64,000 nt of DNA from the NCBI GenBank assembly GCA_002300355.1, contig NSGV01000002.1:1178001-1242000 (forward strand). The letters are read 5' to 3'. The position numbers were made by a program, and so were the translations under genes. The notes under the pieces are model-generated. The model was not told the origin of the DNA and did not search any database. It saw only the letters and a list, made by a program, of their open reading frames with translations. This document shows positions 17,025 through 27,582 of this stretch, one piece after another. Origin of the DNA: Streptomyces sp. TLI_235 (GTDB taxonomy: Bacteria > Actinomycetota > Actinomycetes > Streptomycetales > Streptomycetaceae). Every line of letters begins with the position of its first letter. The stretch's first letter is position 1.

Positions 17025-17236
17025 CGCACCGTCGGCTCCGAGGTGCACCGTACCGGCAGACCGGTGCGGGGCGCCTCCGTCTTCCGCAAGCCGACCGCCC
17101 GCCCGGGCATGGATGCGACCGCTGTTCACGTTCCCGAACCGTGGCGGAGCGCCTCGACACCTGCACCGCCCGGACGACGATGCGATCCGCGGCACACCCC
17201 TCCCCTGATCGCCGGGGGCATGACAGTCTGTCCGCC

Positions 17237-17713
17237 ATGCGCACACGCTCCCTCACCGTGGTCGTCGCGGCCGTCGCCGTACTCGGGCTGGCCGGCTGCT
17301 CCGGCTCCACCGGCTCGGCGTCGAAGGCCGACCCCGCCGCTCCCGCCTCCGCCGGTGCCCCCGCCACACCGGCCGCCTCCGGTGCCGCCGCCTCCGCGCC
17401 GACCGGGCCGAAGCCCGCGCCGCCGTCCGACGCCGGTCTGCCCGCCAAGCCGGACACCGACACCGCCGCGAAGCTGGTCGCCGCGCTGAAGGCGCTGAAC
17501 CCGGACATCGTCTCGGCGGGCCCGGAGAAGACGGTGGAGGCGGCCCGCAAGGAGTGCCAGGCGGTCTACAACTACCCGAAGGACCACGCCAAGCTGGTCG
17601 AGCTGACCGGCAGCACCTTCACCTCCGCCACGCACCCGCAGGGTTTCGGCCCGGAGGTCTCGGAGAAGATCCTCGCCGCCGTGCAGGCCTCCGGCCTGTG
17701 CACCCGCCCCTGA
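17237..17713 (+). CDS. secreted lipoprotein, unknown function
   Basis: A 158-residue protein with a lipoprotein signal: basic start, hydrophobic core and the lipobox LAGC with the lipidated Cys at residue 21. A 45-residue Ala/Pro/Ser linker follows, then a folded part of about 85 residues containing only two cysteines (CQAVYNYPKDHAK and the terminal LCTRP), which could form a disulfide. I do not recognise the family; streptomycete genomes have many such small lipoproteins. It sits inside the decayed uronate locus but has its own terminator. Confidence 0.75.
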   Translation: MRTRSLTVVVAAVAVLGLAGCSGSTGSASKADPAAPASAGAPATPAASGAAASAPTGPKPAPPSDAGLPAKPDTDTAAKLVAALKALNPDIVSAGPEKTVEAARKECQAVYNYPKDHAKLVELTGSTFTSATHPQGFGPEVSEKILAAVQASGLCTRP

Positions 17714-17726
17714 CCCGACGACGGCC

Positions 17727-17763
17727 GTGCGGGCCCCGACCGTCCTGCGGTCGGGGCCCGCAC
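17727..17763 (+). terminator. strong hairpin after the lipoprotein gene
   Basis: A perfect 16-base inverted repeat (17727-17742 with 17748-17763) with a 5-base loop, 13 bases after the stop. Confidence 0.8.
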
Positions 17764-17932
17764 GCGTTCAGCCGGACGGCCGCCAAGTCGGCGTCCGAGG
17801 CCAGCCCCGCGTGGTAGAGCCGCAGTTCGTCGGCGCTCGGGACGGCCTGCGGCGGTGCGCCGCCCATCCCGGCGACCACCGGGCGGCAGCGGATCGCCGT
17901 GCAGCAGCACCCGGAACCCGTCCGGCGCCCCC
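17764..17932 (-). pseudogene. unassigned minus-strand C-terminal gene fragment
   Basis: The minus strand reads GAPDGFRVLLHGDPLPP and, after a one-base shift near 17875, VVAGMGGAPPQAVPSADELR followed by LYHAGLASDADLAAVRL. This has the composition of a real protein tail, but there is no start and no recognisable domain. It ends at the lipoprotein terminator and begins where the enolase-superfamily remnant starts on the other strand, as if a deletion had removed the 5' halves of two divergent genes. Tentative. Confidence 0.35.
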
Positions 17933-18331
17933 TCAGTGATCGGCCCGGAGACCTCCTGAGGCAAGAACTTCACCCGCGCCGATTGGATCACCTCCGGGGC
18001 CTGCGACATCCTGCGCACCGGTGTCACCGACGTCGGCGGCATCACCCCGGCCGTCCGCACGCTGCACCTCGCCGAGGCCTTCACCATGGACTGCGAGGTG
18101 CACGGCAACAGCTCCGGCAACCCGTCCCTGCTCGGTGCCACCACCAACGGCCGCTGGTACGAGCGCGGTCTGCTCCACCCGCACACCGACTTCGACGCCG
18201 TGCCGCCGCACCTCCATGCGATCGTGGACGCGATGGACGAGCATGGCATCGTCCGACTGCCCGACCGGCCCGGCCTCGGCGACCACGTCGACCTCGACCA
18301 CATCAGGCGCCACACGATCACCACGGACTGA
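17933..18331 (+). pseudogene. enolase-superfamily (mandelate racemase/aldarate dehydratase) C-terminal remnant
   Basis: In one frame the DNA reads SVIGPETS, then TGA (17957-17959), then GKNFTRADWITSGACDIL, TGVTDVGGITPAVRTLHLAE, DCEVHGNSSGNPSLLGA, GRWYERGLLHP and LPDRPGLGDHVDLDHI before a stop three bases upstream of the next gene. These are the last barrel strands and C-terminal cap of an acid-sugar dehydratase or lactone cycloisomerase; the N-terminal two thirds, with the catalytic Lys and metal ligands, are gone. An internal ATG at 18086 could give an 81-residue product, but this would be non-catalytic. Confidence 0.8.
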
Positions 18332-18333
18332 CC

Positions 18334-19140
18334 ATGCACCGGACCATCCTGCTCACCGGCGCGGCCGGCGGCGTCGGCACCATGCTGCGCGACCTGCTGC
18401 CGCCGCACGGCCACCGCATCCGCCCCGCCGACCTGGCCCCGATCCCCGACGCCCCGGACGCCCTCACCTTCGACCTGCGGGACGCCGACGCCGTCCGGGA
18501 GGCCGTCCGCGGTGTGGACGCCGTCGTCCACCTCGGCGGCATCTCGCTGGAGGACACCTTCGCCCACATCCTCGGCGCCAACATCGAGGGCACCTACCAC
18601 CTCTACGAGGCCGTGCGGCTGGAGGGGGTGAAGCGGGTGGTCTTCGCCAGCTCCAACCACGCCGTCGGCTTCACCCCGCTGCTCGGCCTCGGCCCCGGCG
18701 GCAAGGGCCTGATCGGCACCGACATACCGCCCCGGCCCGACACCTACTACGGCCTGTCCAAGGTGTTCGGCGAGGGCCTCGCGCAGCTCTACGCCGACAA
18801 GTACGGCATCGACACCGTCTCGATCCGGATCGGCTCCTGCTTTCCGAAGCCGCGCTCCACCCGGATGCTCGCCACCTGGCTCAGCCCCGGCGACTGCGCC
18901 CGGCTGGTGCACGCCGCGCTCACCGCCCCGGTCGAGGGGCACGTGGTGGTCAACGGCATCAGTGCCAACACCCGCGCCTGGTGGGACTTGGCGCCGGCCC
19001 GCGCGCTCGGCTACGAGCCACAGGACGACGCCGAGGTGTACGCCGCCGAGGTGATCGCCGAGCACGGTGAACTGCCGCCGGACGGCGTGGACGCCCGGCT
19101 GCTCGGCGGCGGATTCACCATGATCGAGCCGCCGCGCTGA
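18334..19140 (+). CDS. udh: uronate dehydrogenase-like NAD-dependent epimerase/dehydratase
   Basis: A 268-residue extended SDR: GAAGGVGTMLRDLL for NAD (residues 8-21), AVVHLGG, FASSNHAVGF with the active-site Ser, and the Tyr-Lys pair in YYGLSK. The length and the SSNHAVGFTP and RIGSCFPKP signatures match uronate dehydrogenases, which oxidise galacturonate or glucuronate to the aldarolactone. It follows the dehydratase remnant by two bases and ends at a convergent terminator. It is intact although the later enzymes of the pathway here are not. Confidence 0.8.
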   Translation: MHRTILLTGAAGGVGTMLRDLLPPHGHRIRPADLAPIPDAPDALTFDLRDADAVREAVRGVDAVVHLGGISLEDTFAHILGANIEGTYHLYEAVRLEGVKRVVFASSNHAVGFTPLLGLGPGGKGLIGTDIPPRPDTYYGLSKVFGEGLAQLYADKYGIDTVSIRIGSCFPKPRSTRMLATWLSPGDCARLVHAALTAPVEGHVVVNGISANTRAWWDLAPARALGYEPQDDAEVYAAEVIAEHGELPPDGVDARLLGGGFTMIEPPR

Positions 19141-19149
19141 CGCACGTGC

Positions 19150-19177
19150 GGGCGGGCCCGGCAGAACGGGCCCGCCC
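19150..19177. terminator. bidirectional hairpin between udh and hpnO
   Basis: An 11-base perfect stem (19150-19160 with 19167-19177) and 6-base loop lie between two convergent stops. Confidence 0.75.
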
Positions 19178-19188
19178 CACAGCGGCGT

Positions 19189-20578
<1,390 letters not shown>

Positions 20579-20589
<11 letters not shown>

Positions 20590-22489
20590 GGTGCTGGTTC
20601 GCTCCTCGGATCGGTAGCAGCTGCTTGGCGTGGGCGGCGGTCTGGGCGGCGACGCCGGTGCCGGTGAGTCCGATCTCCTCGAGGATCTCACCGCGGCCGG
20701 CGTGCGCCAGGAACTCCTGCGGGATGCCGAGGTCGCGCAGCGGCGTGTCGACGCCGGCGTCGCGCATGGCCTGGGCGATCGCGGCGCCGACGCCGCCTGT
20801 GCGGCCGTTGTCCTCGACGGTGACGACGAGCCGGTGGGCTGCCGCGAGGTCCACCACGGCGGGGTCGACGGGCTTCACCCAGCGCGGGTCGACGACGGTG
20901 GCGGTGAAGCCCTCGGCGAGCAGCAGGGCGGCGGCGTCCACGCAGGCGGGCGCCGTGGCGCCGACGGCGACCAGCAGGATCTCGGGGGCGGGGCCGGTGG
21001 CGGCCAGCACGTCGACCCCGCCGACGCGGCGCAGCGCGGGCACGCCGGGGCCGAGGTCGCCCTTCGGGAAGCGCAGCACGGTCGGCGCGTCGGAGACCTC
21101 GACGGCCTCGCGGAGCTGGGTGCGCAGTTGCTCGGCGTCGCGCGGGGCGGCGAGCCGCAGGCCCGGGACGACCTGGAGGATCGACATGTCCCACATGCCG
21201 TTGTGCGAGGCGCCGTCGTTGCCGGTGACACCGGCCCGGTCGAGGACGAAGGTGACGCCCAGCCTGTGCAGGGCGACGTCCATGAGCACCTGGTCGAACG
21301 CCCGGTTGAGGAAGGTGGCGTAGACGGCGACGACGGGGTGCAGTCCGCCGGTGGCGAGCCCGGCGGCGCTCGCGACGGCGTGCTGTTCGGCGATCCCGAC
21401 GTCGAAGGTGCGGTCCGGGTGGGCGGCCGCGAAGTCGGCGAGGCCGACGGGCTGGAGCATGGCGGCGGTGATGGCGACGACGTCCGGCCGGTCCTTGCCG
21501 AGTTCGACCATCTCGGCGCCGAAGACGGAGGTCCAGGAGGTGCCGAGGGAGGGCGAGACGGGCAGGCAGGTGTACGGGTCCATGGCGCCGACGGCGTGGA
21601 AGCGGTCGGCCTCGTCCTGTTCTGCGGGGCGGTAGCCGCGGCCCTTCTGGGTGATGCAGTGGACGATGACCGGGCCGCCGAAGCGCTTGGCGCGGCGCAG
21701 CGCCTGTTCGACGGCGGCGATGTCGTGGCCGTCGATCGGGCCGACGTACTTGAGGCCGAGGTCCTCGAACATGCCCTGCGGGGCGAAGGCGTCCTTGAAA
21801 CCCTTCTTGGCGCCGTGCAGGGCGCCGAAGATGGGCGGGCCGACGACGGGGGTGCGCTGCAGGGCCTCCTTGCCCCAGGCGAGGAAGCGCTCGTAGCCGC
21901 GGGTGGTTCGCAGGGTGGCGAGGTGGTGGGCGAGGCCGCCGATGGTGCGGGCGTAGGAGCGCTCGTTGTCGTTGACGACGATGACGAGCGGGCGGTCGTC
22001 GGCCTCGGCGATGTTGTTGAGTGCCTCCCAGGCCATGCCGCCGGTGAGGGCGCCGTCGCCGACGACGGCGACGGTGTGCCGGTCGGTGCGGCCGAGCAGT
22101 TGGTTGGCCTTGGCGATGCCGTCGGCGTAGCCGAGGGCGGCGGAGGCGTGGGAGTTCTCGATGAGGTCGTGTTCGGACTCGGCGCGCGAGGGGTAGCCGG
22201 AGAGGCCGCCGCGGGCGCGCAGCCGGGTGAAGTCCTGGCGGCCGGTGAGGAGCTTGTGGACGTAGGCCTGGTGGCCGGTGTCCCAGAGGATGCGGTCGCG
22301 CGGTGAGTCGAAGACGCGGTGGACGGCGATGGTCAGTTCGACCACGCCGAGGTTGGGTCCGAGATGGCCTCCGGTGCGGGTGACGGCGTCGATCAGGAAG
22401 TCGCGGATCTCGTCGGCGAGCAGGGGGAGGTCGCCGGCGGGCAGGCGTCTCAGGTCGGCGGGCCCCTTGATGGTGGACAGGAGTGACAT
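20579..22489 (-). CDS. dxs: 1-deoxy-D-xylulose-5-phosphate synthase
   Basis: A 636-residue full-length DXS. The N-terminal thiamine-diphosphate half has DTGHQAYVHK and VGDGALTGGMAWEALNN, the transketolase-like middle has the catalytic-Glu motif VGIAEQHAVASAAGLA, and the C-terminal domain ends LRDLGIPQEFLAHAGR. It condenses pyruvate with glyceraldehyde 3-phosphate and commits carbon to isoprenoids. A dedicated copy in the hopanoid operon boosts precursor supply; a housekeeping dxs is expected elsewhere. It lies 126 bases after hpnH. Confidence 0.93.
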
Positions 22490-22579
22490 GGCTTCACCTC
22501 GCGACTCGGTGCAGAGCGATGACCGTCTGTGTCCAGGGTGCGGCCGGGGCGGTCGGCTCGCCTGTTGTCCGTACGCCCG

Positions 22580-22601
22580 GGCGTGCGCCGGAGCGCACGC
22601 C
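22580..22601 (-). terminator. hairpin between hpnH and dxs
   Basis: A 9-base perfect stem (22580-22588 with 22593-22601) with a 4-base loop sits in the only sizeable gap in this part of the operon. It may attenuate dxs-hpnO expression. No ispG fragment is visible in the gap. Confidence 0.45.
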
Positions 22602-22615
22602 GCGGGGTGCGGGCG

Positions 22616-23641
22616 TCAGTTGATCCGGCCGGAGCCGAGGGTCTCCCGGGCGGCGCGCAGCGACTCCTTGAGCGAGCCGATGGTGGCGAGGACGGCGGTG
22701 GGTTCGTAGCCGCAGTGGGCCATGCAGTTGTCGCAGCGCGGGTCCTTGCCGCGGCCGTACGTGTCCCAGTCGGTCTTCTCGATGAGCTCCCGGTAGGTGG
22801 GGACGTAGCCGTCGGCCATCAGGTAGCAGGGGCGCTGCCAGCCGAAGAGCGAGTAGTTGGGGATGCCCCAGGCGGTGCACTCGAAGTCGATCTTCCCTTC
22901 GAGGAAGTCGAGGAAGAGCGGGCTGTGGTTGAGCCGCCAGCGGCGGCGGTTGCCGCCGGCGAAGGCCTTGCGGAAGAGCTCCCTGGTCTGTTCGACGCCG
23001 AGGAAGTGGTCCTGGTCGGGAGCCTTCTCGTAGGCGTACGCCGGGGAGATCATCATCTCGTCGACGCGCAGTTCGTCGTTGAGGTAGTCGAGTACCTCGA
23101 TGATGGTCTGCGGGGTGTCGGTGTTGAAGAAGGTGGAGTTGGTGGTGACCCGGAAGCCGCGCCGCTTGGCCTCCCGGATGGCCTCCACCGCCTCGTCGAA
23201 GGTGCCCTCCTTGGCCACCGAGGCGTCGTGCCGCTCGCGCAGCCCGTCGATGTGGACGGTGAAGGTGAAGTACGGCGAAGGAGTGAATCTGTCGAGCTTC
23301 TTGCGCAGCAGCAGCGCGTTGGTGCAGAGGAAGACGTACTTGCGGCGGGCGACGAGCTGCCGGACGATCTCGTCGATCTGCGGGTGCATCAGCGGCTCGC
23401 CGCCGGCGATGGACACCATCGGCGCGCCCGACTCCAGGACGGCGCCGACCGCCTGCGCGACCGGCATCCGCTGCTTGAGCACCCCGGCCGGATGCTGGAT
23501 CTTGCCGCAGCCCTCGCAGGCCAGGTTGCAGGCGTACAGCGGTTCGAGTTCGACGATCAGTGGGAATTTGTCACGGCGCTTGAGCTTCTGCTGCAACAGG
23601 TAGGTGGACACGCGGATGGACTGACGCAGCGGCATGGCCAT
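22616..23641 (-). CDS. hpnH: HpnH, B12-type radical SAM adenosylhopane synthase
   Basis: A 341-residue radical SAM protein with the cluster-binding CNLACEGC (Cys38, Cys42, Cys45), the SAM-contacting SIAGGEPLMHP loop, and a C-terminal set of cysteines (RCDNCMAHCGYEP) like SPASM-related hopanoid enzymes. HpnH joins a 5'-deoxyadenosyl group to diploptene to make adenosylhopane, the first C35 hopanoid. The ATG at 23639-23641 follows the stop of hpnG by two bases; a second ATG two codons later is possible. Confidence 0.92.
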   Translation of the reverse strand: MAMPLRQSIRVSTYLLQQKLKRRDKFPLIVELEPLYACNLACEGCGKIQHPAGVLKQRMPVAQAVGAVLESGAPMVSIAGGEPLMHPQIDEIVRQLVARRKYVFLCTNALLLRKKLDRFTPSPYFTFTVHIDGLRERHDASVAKEGTFDEAVEAIREAKRRGFRVTTNSTFFNTDTPQTIIEVLDYLNDELRVDEMMISPAYAYEKAPDQDHFLGVEQTRELFRKAFAGGNRRRWRLNHSPLFLDFLEGKIDFECTAWGIPNYSLFGWQRPCYLMADGYVPTYRELIEKTDWDTYGRGKDPRCDNCMAHCGYEPTAVLATIGSLKESLRAARETLGSGRIN

Positions 23642-23643
23642 GC

Positions 23644-24309
23644 CTAACTCGCCTCCTGCGGGAGTGTCGAGGGCTGTGGTGGACGGGGTGCTGCGGTGGC
23701 GACCAGGCGGTGCCACTCGGTGAGGGCCGGTACGGCGGCGCGCAGCGCGCGCCAGGCGTGGACACCGGCGGGCAGGGTGCCCGGCCGGATCAGCTCGCGT
23801 TCGGGGGTGTCGACGACGACCCGCAGCACCGCGGCCGGCAGCTCGGGCCGGGTCTCGGCGCGGGCGGCGAGGACGGCGGCGGCCTCCATGTCGACGGCGA
23901 GGGCGCCCCGGGCGTGCAGGGCCCGGCGCTGGGAGCCGCGCACCACGTGGTCGGCGGTGTGGTGCAGGCCGGTGTGCGTGGTCAGGCCGCAGGCCTGCAG
24001 GGCCGTGGCGAGGGCGGGGGCGCTGTCGAGTGCGAAGCGCCCGCCCTCCGAGTCGCGGACGGCGTCGGCGACGATGACCTCGCCCGGGGCGGTGCCGGGC
24101 GCCACCGAGGCGCCGAAGCCTGCGACCACCAGGGCGCCGTAGTCGCCGGTGGAGAGCATGGTCCGCACGCTCTGCCCGGCCCTGGTGCGGCCGATCCCGG
24201 TGCGGAGCAGGACGGGCGAGCCGCCGATCGCACCGGCCCAGTCGCCGCCGCGCAGGGCCCAGGCCTCCGGCCCGAGCGCGCACACCACCAGCAGGGGCTC
24301 ACCCGTCAT
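23644..24309 (-). CDS. hpnG: HpnG, adenosylhopane nucleosidase (PNP/MTAN family)
   Basis: A 221-residue nucleoside-phosphorylase-fold protein: VVAGFGASVAPGTAPGEVIVADAV near residues 70-95, and the purine-site DMEAAAVLAARA, where the Glu contacts ribose. In hopanoid clusters HpnG removes adenine from adenosylhopane. The ATG at 24307-24309 is preferred over an upstream in-frame codon at 24357 because GGAGGT precedes it and the upstream choice would add unrelated residues overlapping shc. Confidence 0.85.
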   Translation of the reverse strand: MTGEPLLVVCALGPEAWALRGGDWAGAIGGSPVLLRTGIGRTRAGQSVRTMLSTGDYGALVVAGFGASVAPGTAPGEVIVADAVRDSEGGRFALDSAPALATALQACGLTTHTGLHHTADHVVRGSQRRALHARGALAVDMEAAAVLAARAETRPELPAAVLRVVVDTPERELIRPGTLPAGVHAWRALRAAVPALTEWHRLVATAAPRPPQPSTLPQEAS

Positions 24310-24346
24310 CGCGCACCTCCGGCCGTGTTGCTGAAGTGACGTTTTC

Positions 24347-26413
24347 TCACCGGTCACCGCCTCCTGCCCCGAGCGGTCGCCCGGTCACGTACCGGCCGAG
24401 CGCCGTCACCGGGAACACCAGGCGGTACAGGTGGTAGTTGATCGAGAAGTCCCACGGGAATCCCGTCCCGGTGAACTGCGGCTCGTCCCAGGTGCCGTCG
24501 GCGCGCTGGCTGCGGGTCAGCCAGGCGACGCCGCGTTCCACGGCCTCGCTGCCGCTGCCCGGGCCGTTCGGCGCCTCGCCGGCGGCGAGCAGCGCCATGA
24601 GTGCCCACGCGGTCTGCGAGGCGGTGGAGTCGCCGCGCCCGGCCCAGGTGGCCGGGTCGTCGTAGGAGCGCATGTCCTCGCCCCAGCCGCCGTCCGGGTT
24701 CTGCCGGCTCTCCAACCAGTGGACGGCCCGGCGGACGGCCGGGTGGTCGGGCCGGATGCCGGCGGCGACCAGGGCGGGCAGCACCGAGCCGGTGCCGTAG
24801 ATGTAGTTGGTGCCCCAGCGGCCGAACCAGGAGCCGTCCTCCTCCTGGTGGTCGAGCAGCCAGGCGATGCCGCGCAGGGCGCGCGGGTCGGCGGCGCCGC
24901 CCACCTCGGCGAGCATCTCCACCACATGGGCGGTGACGTCGGCCGACGGCGGGTCGATGACCTCGCCGAAGTCGCAGAACGGCAGCCGGTTCGGCAGCAG
25001 GCTGGTGTTGTCGACGTCGAAGGCGCCCCAGGCGCCGTCCTTGGACTGCATGCCGAGGCACCAGCGGACGGCGCGCTCGACGGCGCCGTTCAGCCGCGGC
25101 GGCTCCGGGTGGGCGACCCGGCGCAGTGCCAGGACGACCTCGGCGGTGTCGTCGATGTCGGGGTAGGTGTCGTTGTGGAACTCGAAGGCCCAGCCGCCGG
25201 GGGCGAGCCGGGGACGCTTGACCGCCCAGTCGCCGCGGGTGGTGATCTCCTCGCCGAGCATCCAGTCGGCGGCCCGGACGACCGCCGGGTCGTCGGCGGG
25301 CAGCCCGGCGTCGCGCAGCGCGATGGTGGCGAGGCAGGTGTCCCAGACCGGGGACTGGCACGCCTCCATCCAGCGTCTGCCGTCCTCGGTGTGCACGGTG
25401 AAGCCGTCGAAGGCGGCCAGGCCGGCCTTCATCACCGGGTGGTCGAGCCGGTAGCCGAGCAGGTGCAGGGCGATCAGCGAGTAGACGGCGGGCGGTTGGA
25501 TGCCGCCCCAGCAGCCGTCCGCCTCCTGCCGGTCGACGATCCAGCGGCCGGCCCGGGCGAGCGCGATCCGGCGCAGCGGGCGCACCGCGTACCGGTGGTA
25601 GTGGTGCATCAGCCGGTCGAGCCGTTGGAAGAGGCCGTCCCAGCTGGCGGCGGGGGCCAGCGGCCGCTCGGGGTACGGGTCGGCCGGGTCGGTGTGCAAC
25701 TCGGTGAGGGCGAACGGGGCCGGGTGTACCGGGCGGTGGGCCGAGACCACGGTGAGCGGGACGATGGTCTGCCGGGCCCACTGGCCGAAGGCGTAGATGT
25801 TGAGCGGGGCCCAGGTGGGCAGGAAGAGGATCTCGGGGGGCAGTTCGGGGAGGCGCTGCCACGGCCACCAGCCGAACAGGGCGAGCCAGATCCGGGTGAA
25901 GACCCGGGTGGCCGCGATGCCGCCGGACTCCCGGACGTACCGGGCGGCGTCCTGCATGTGTGCGGCGCCCGGGTCGTCCCCGGCGAGTCTCAGGGCGACG
26001 TACGCCTCGACGGTGGTGGACAGTTCCGGCGGCCCGCCGTGGAAGGTCGCCCAGGTGCCGTCCGCGCGCTGCTGCGAGCGGATCCAGGCTGCCGTGGCCC
26101 GGGTCTGTTCCGTGGTGCGGACGCCCAGGAACTCGCGCAGTAAAAGGTCCTCGGCGTCCATGGTGACGTTGGTCTCCAGGTCGCCCTTCCACCAGCCGTC
26201 CGGGTTCTGTAGTGACAGCAGGTGGGCGGTGGCCCGGGCCAGCGCCGCCTCGACAGGTACATCGTCAGATCGTCCTACCGGAGCCCGGCCCTCGGCCGTC
26301 CGCGCCTCCTCGGGAGGCGGAACGAGACCGTCGGGGGCCGGTGGGCGGTCGCCCACCGCGACCGGCTCGGAATCGTACTCGGGGTCGAGCCGGCCGCCCG
26401 CGGTTGCTGTCAA
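24347..26413 (-). CDS. shc: squalene-hopene cyclase
   Basis: A 688-residue terpene cyclase with the class II acid motif DIDD at residues 419-422 (within YPDIDDTAEVV) and several QW repeats such as QSKDGAWGAFD, QEEDGSWFGRWG and QNPDGGWGED. It protonates squalene and cyclises it to hopene and hopanol at the membrane. The first 60 residues are a Pro/Glu-rich extension common in streptomycete homologues. It is flanked by the polyprenyl synthase and hpnG on the same strand, 37 bases before hpnG. Confidence 0.95.
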   Translation of the reverse strand: MTATAGGRLDPEYDSEPVAVGDRPPAPDGLVPPPEEARTAEGRAPVGRSDDVPVEAALARATAHLLSLQNPDGWWKGDLETNVTMDAEDLLLREFLGVRTTEQTRATAAWIRSQQRADGTWATFHGGPPELSTTVEAYVALRLAGDDPGAAHMQDAARYVRESGGIAATRVFTRIWLALFGWWPWQRLPELPPEILFLPTWAPLNIYAFGQWARQTIVPLTVVSAHRPVHPAPFALTELHTDPADPYPERPLAPAASWDGLFQRLDRLMHHYHRYAVRPLRRIALARAGRWIVDRQEADGCWGGIQPPAVYSLIALHLLGYRLDHPVMKAGLAAFDGFTVHTEDGRRWMEACQSPVWDTCLATIALRDAGLPADDPAVVRAADWMLGEEITTRGDWAVKRPRLAPGGWAFEFHNDTYPDIDDTAEVVLALRRVAHPEPPRLNGAVERAVRWCLGMQSKDGAWGAFDVDNTSLLPNRLPFCDFGEVIDPPSADVTAHVVEMLAEVGGAADPRALRGIAWLLDHQEEDGSWFGRWGTNYIYGTGSVLPALVAAGIRPDHPAVRRAVHWLESRQNPDGGWGEDMRSYDDPATWAGRGDSTASQTAWALMALLAAGEAPNGPGSGSEAVERGVAWLTRSQRADGTWDEPQFTGTGFPWDFSINYHLYRLVFPVTALGRYVTGRPLGAGGGDR

Positions 26414-26419
26414 TTCACG

Positions 26420-27499
26420 TCACCTCTCTCGTACCACCACGAATTCGGCGAGTGCGACGAAGTGCTCCCGCACCTCGTCGGTCATCGGCACCTCGTCCAG
26501 AGCGGCGAGGGCGGTCTGGTGCTGGCGGCGGGCCTCGTCCTGGGTCCAGGCGCGGCCGCCGGCCTCCTCGATCAGCGCGGCCCGGGCGGCTAGCAGCTGC
26601 TCGCTCTCCTCGCCGCGGCCCTGCGGGTCGGCCAGCTGGTCGGCCAGCTTGCGGGAGGCGGCGCCGCCCTCGGCGAGCGCGGCGCACACCGGCAGCGACT
26701 TCTTGCGCTGGCGCAGGTCGCCCCAGTGCGGCTTGCCGGTGACCTCGGTCGCGCCCCAGATGCCGAGCAGGTCGTCCACCGCCTGGAAGGCCAGGCCCAG
26801 GTGGTGCCCGTAGCGCTGCAGCGCGTCGGAGACCCGGTCGTCGGCGCCCGCGAGCACGGCGCCGATCGCCGCGGAGGCGGCGAGCAGGGCGCCGGTCTTG
26901 CCGCCCTCCATCTCCAGGCACTCCTCCACCGTCACCACGTCGCGCTGCTCGAAGGCGACGTCCATGGCCTGGCCGTCGATGAGCTTGCGGGTGGCGGTGG
27001 TGATCAGGCGGACGGCGCGCGCGGCGTCGGCGGCGGTCGCGCCGCCCGTGACCGCCGCGTCGAGCAGCACCTCGGTACCCAGCGTGGCGAGCGCGTCGCC
27101 GACCAGGATCGCCTGGGCCGGGCCGAAGACCGTCCACGCGGTGGCCCGGTGCCGCCGGGTCTCGTCACCGTCCATCAGATCATCATGGAGCAGCGAAAAG
27201 TTGTGCACCAGCTCGACGGAGACGCCGCCGGGCACGCCGACCTCGGCGGACGCGCCCGCCGCTTCGGCCGACAGCAGGGCCAGCGCGGGCCGCACCGCCT
27301 TGCCGCCGTCCCCCGCGGCCGTCTTGCCGTCCCGGTCGATCCAGCCGAAGTGGTAGGCGCCGACGGTGTCCATGGGTGCCGCCAAACGGGCGACGGTGGC
27401 ACGCAGCGACGGAGTGCACATGGTCCGGCCGCGTGCCAGCAGGTCGAGCACCGACGGGGTGTCCTTCACCGAGCCGGCGCCCTGGGTGCGAGCCTCCAC
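26420..27499 (-). CDS. polyprenyl diphosphate synthase of the hopanoid operon
   Basis: A 359-residue trans-isoprenyl diphosphate synthase: first Asp-rich motif DDLMDGD (about residues 104-110) with LLH before it, the KLIDGQAMDV segment, and second Asp-rich motif DDLLGIWG. The residues just before the first motif (FSLLH) are small to medium, consistent with FPP or GGPP length; sequence alone does not decide. GTG at 27497-27499 with GAGAGGGAA is chosen; an ATG further up, overlapping the previous gene's end, is the alternative. It ends 6 bases before shc. Confidence 0.85.
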   Translation of the reverse strand: MEARTQGAGSVKDTPSVLDLLARGRTMCTPSLRATVARLAAPMDTVGAYHFGWIDRDGKTAAGDGGKAVRPALALLSAEAAGASAEVGVPGGVSVELVHNFSLLHDDLMDGDETRRHRATAWTVFGPAQAILVGDALATLGTEVLLDAAVTGGATAADAARAVRLITTATRKLIDGQAMDVAFEQRDVVTVEECLEMEGGKTGALLAASAAIGAVLAGADDRVSDALQRYGHHLGLAFQAVDDLLGIWGATEVTGKPHWGDLRQRKKSLPVCAALAEGGAASRKLADQLADPQGRGEESEQLLAARAALIEEAGGRAWTQDEARRQHQTALAALDEVPMTDEVREHFVALAEFVVVRER

Positions 27500-27582
27500 G
27501 TACGTTCCCTCTCCGTGCGAATGCCCGGCTGCTGTGGGCGCCAGGCGTGGTGCGATGTCGATGGTGGTCCGGCGGGGCGGCG

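Noticed and set aside
18086..18331. An 81-residue independent gene
   Set aside because: It is only the C-terminal cap of an enolase-superfamily enzyme whose upstream homology continues in frame to a TGA; there is no ribosome site at the internal ATG.
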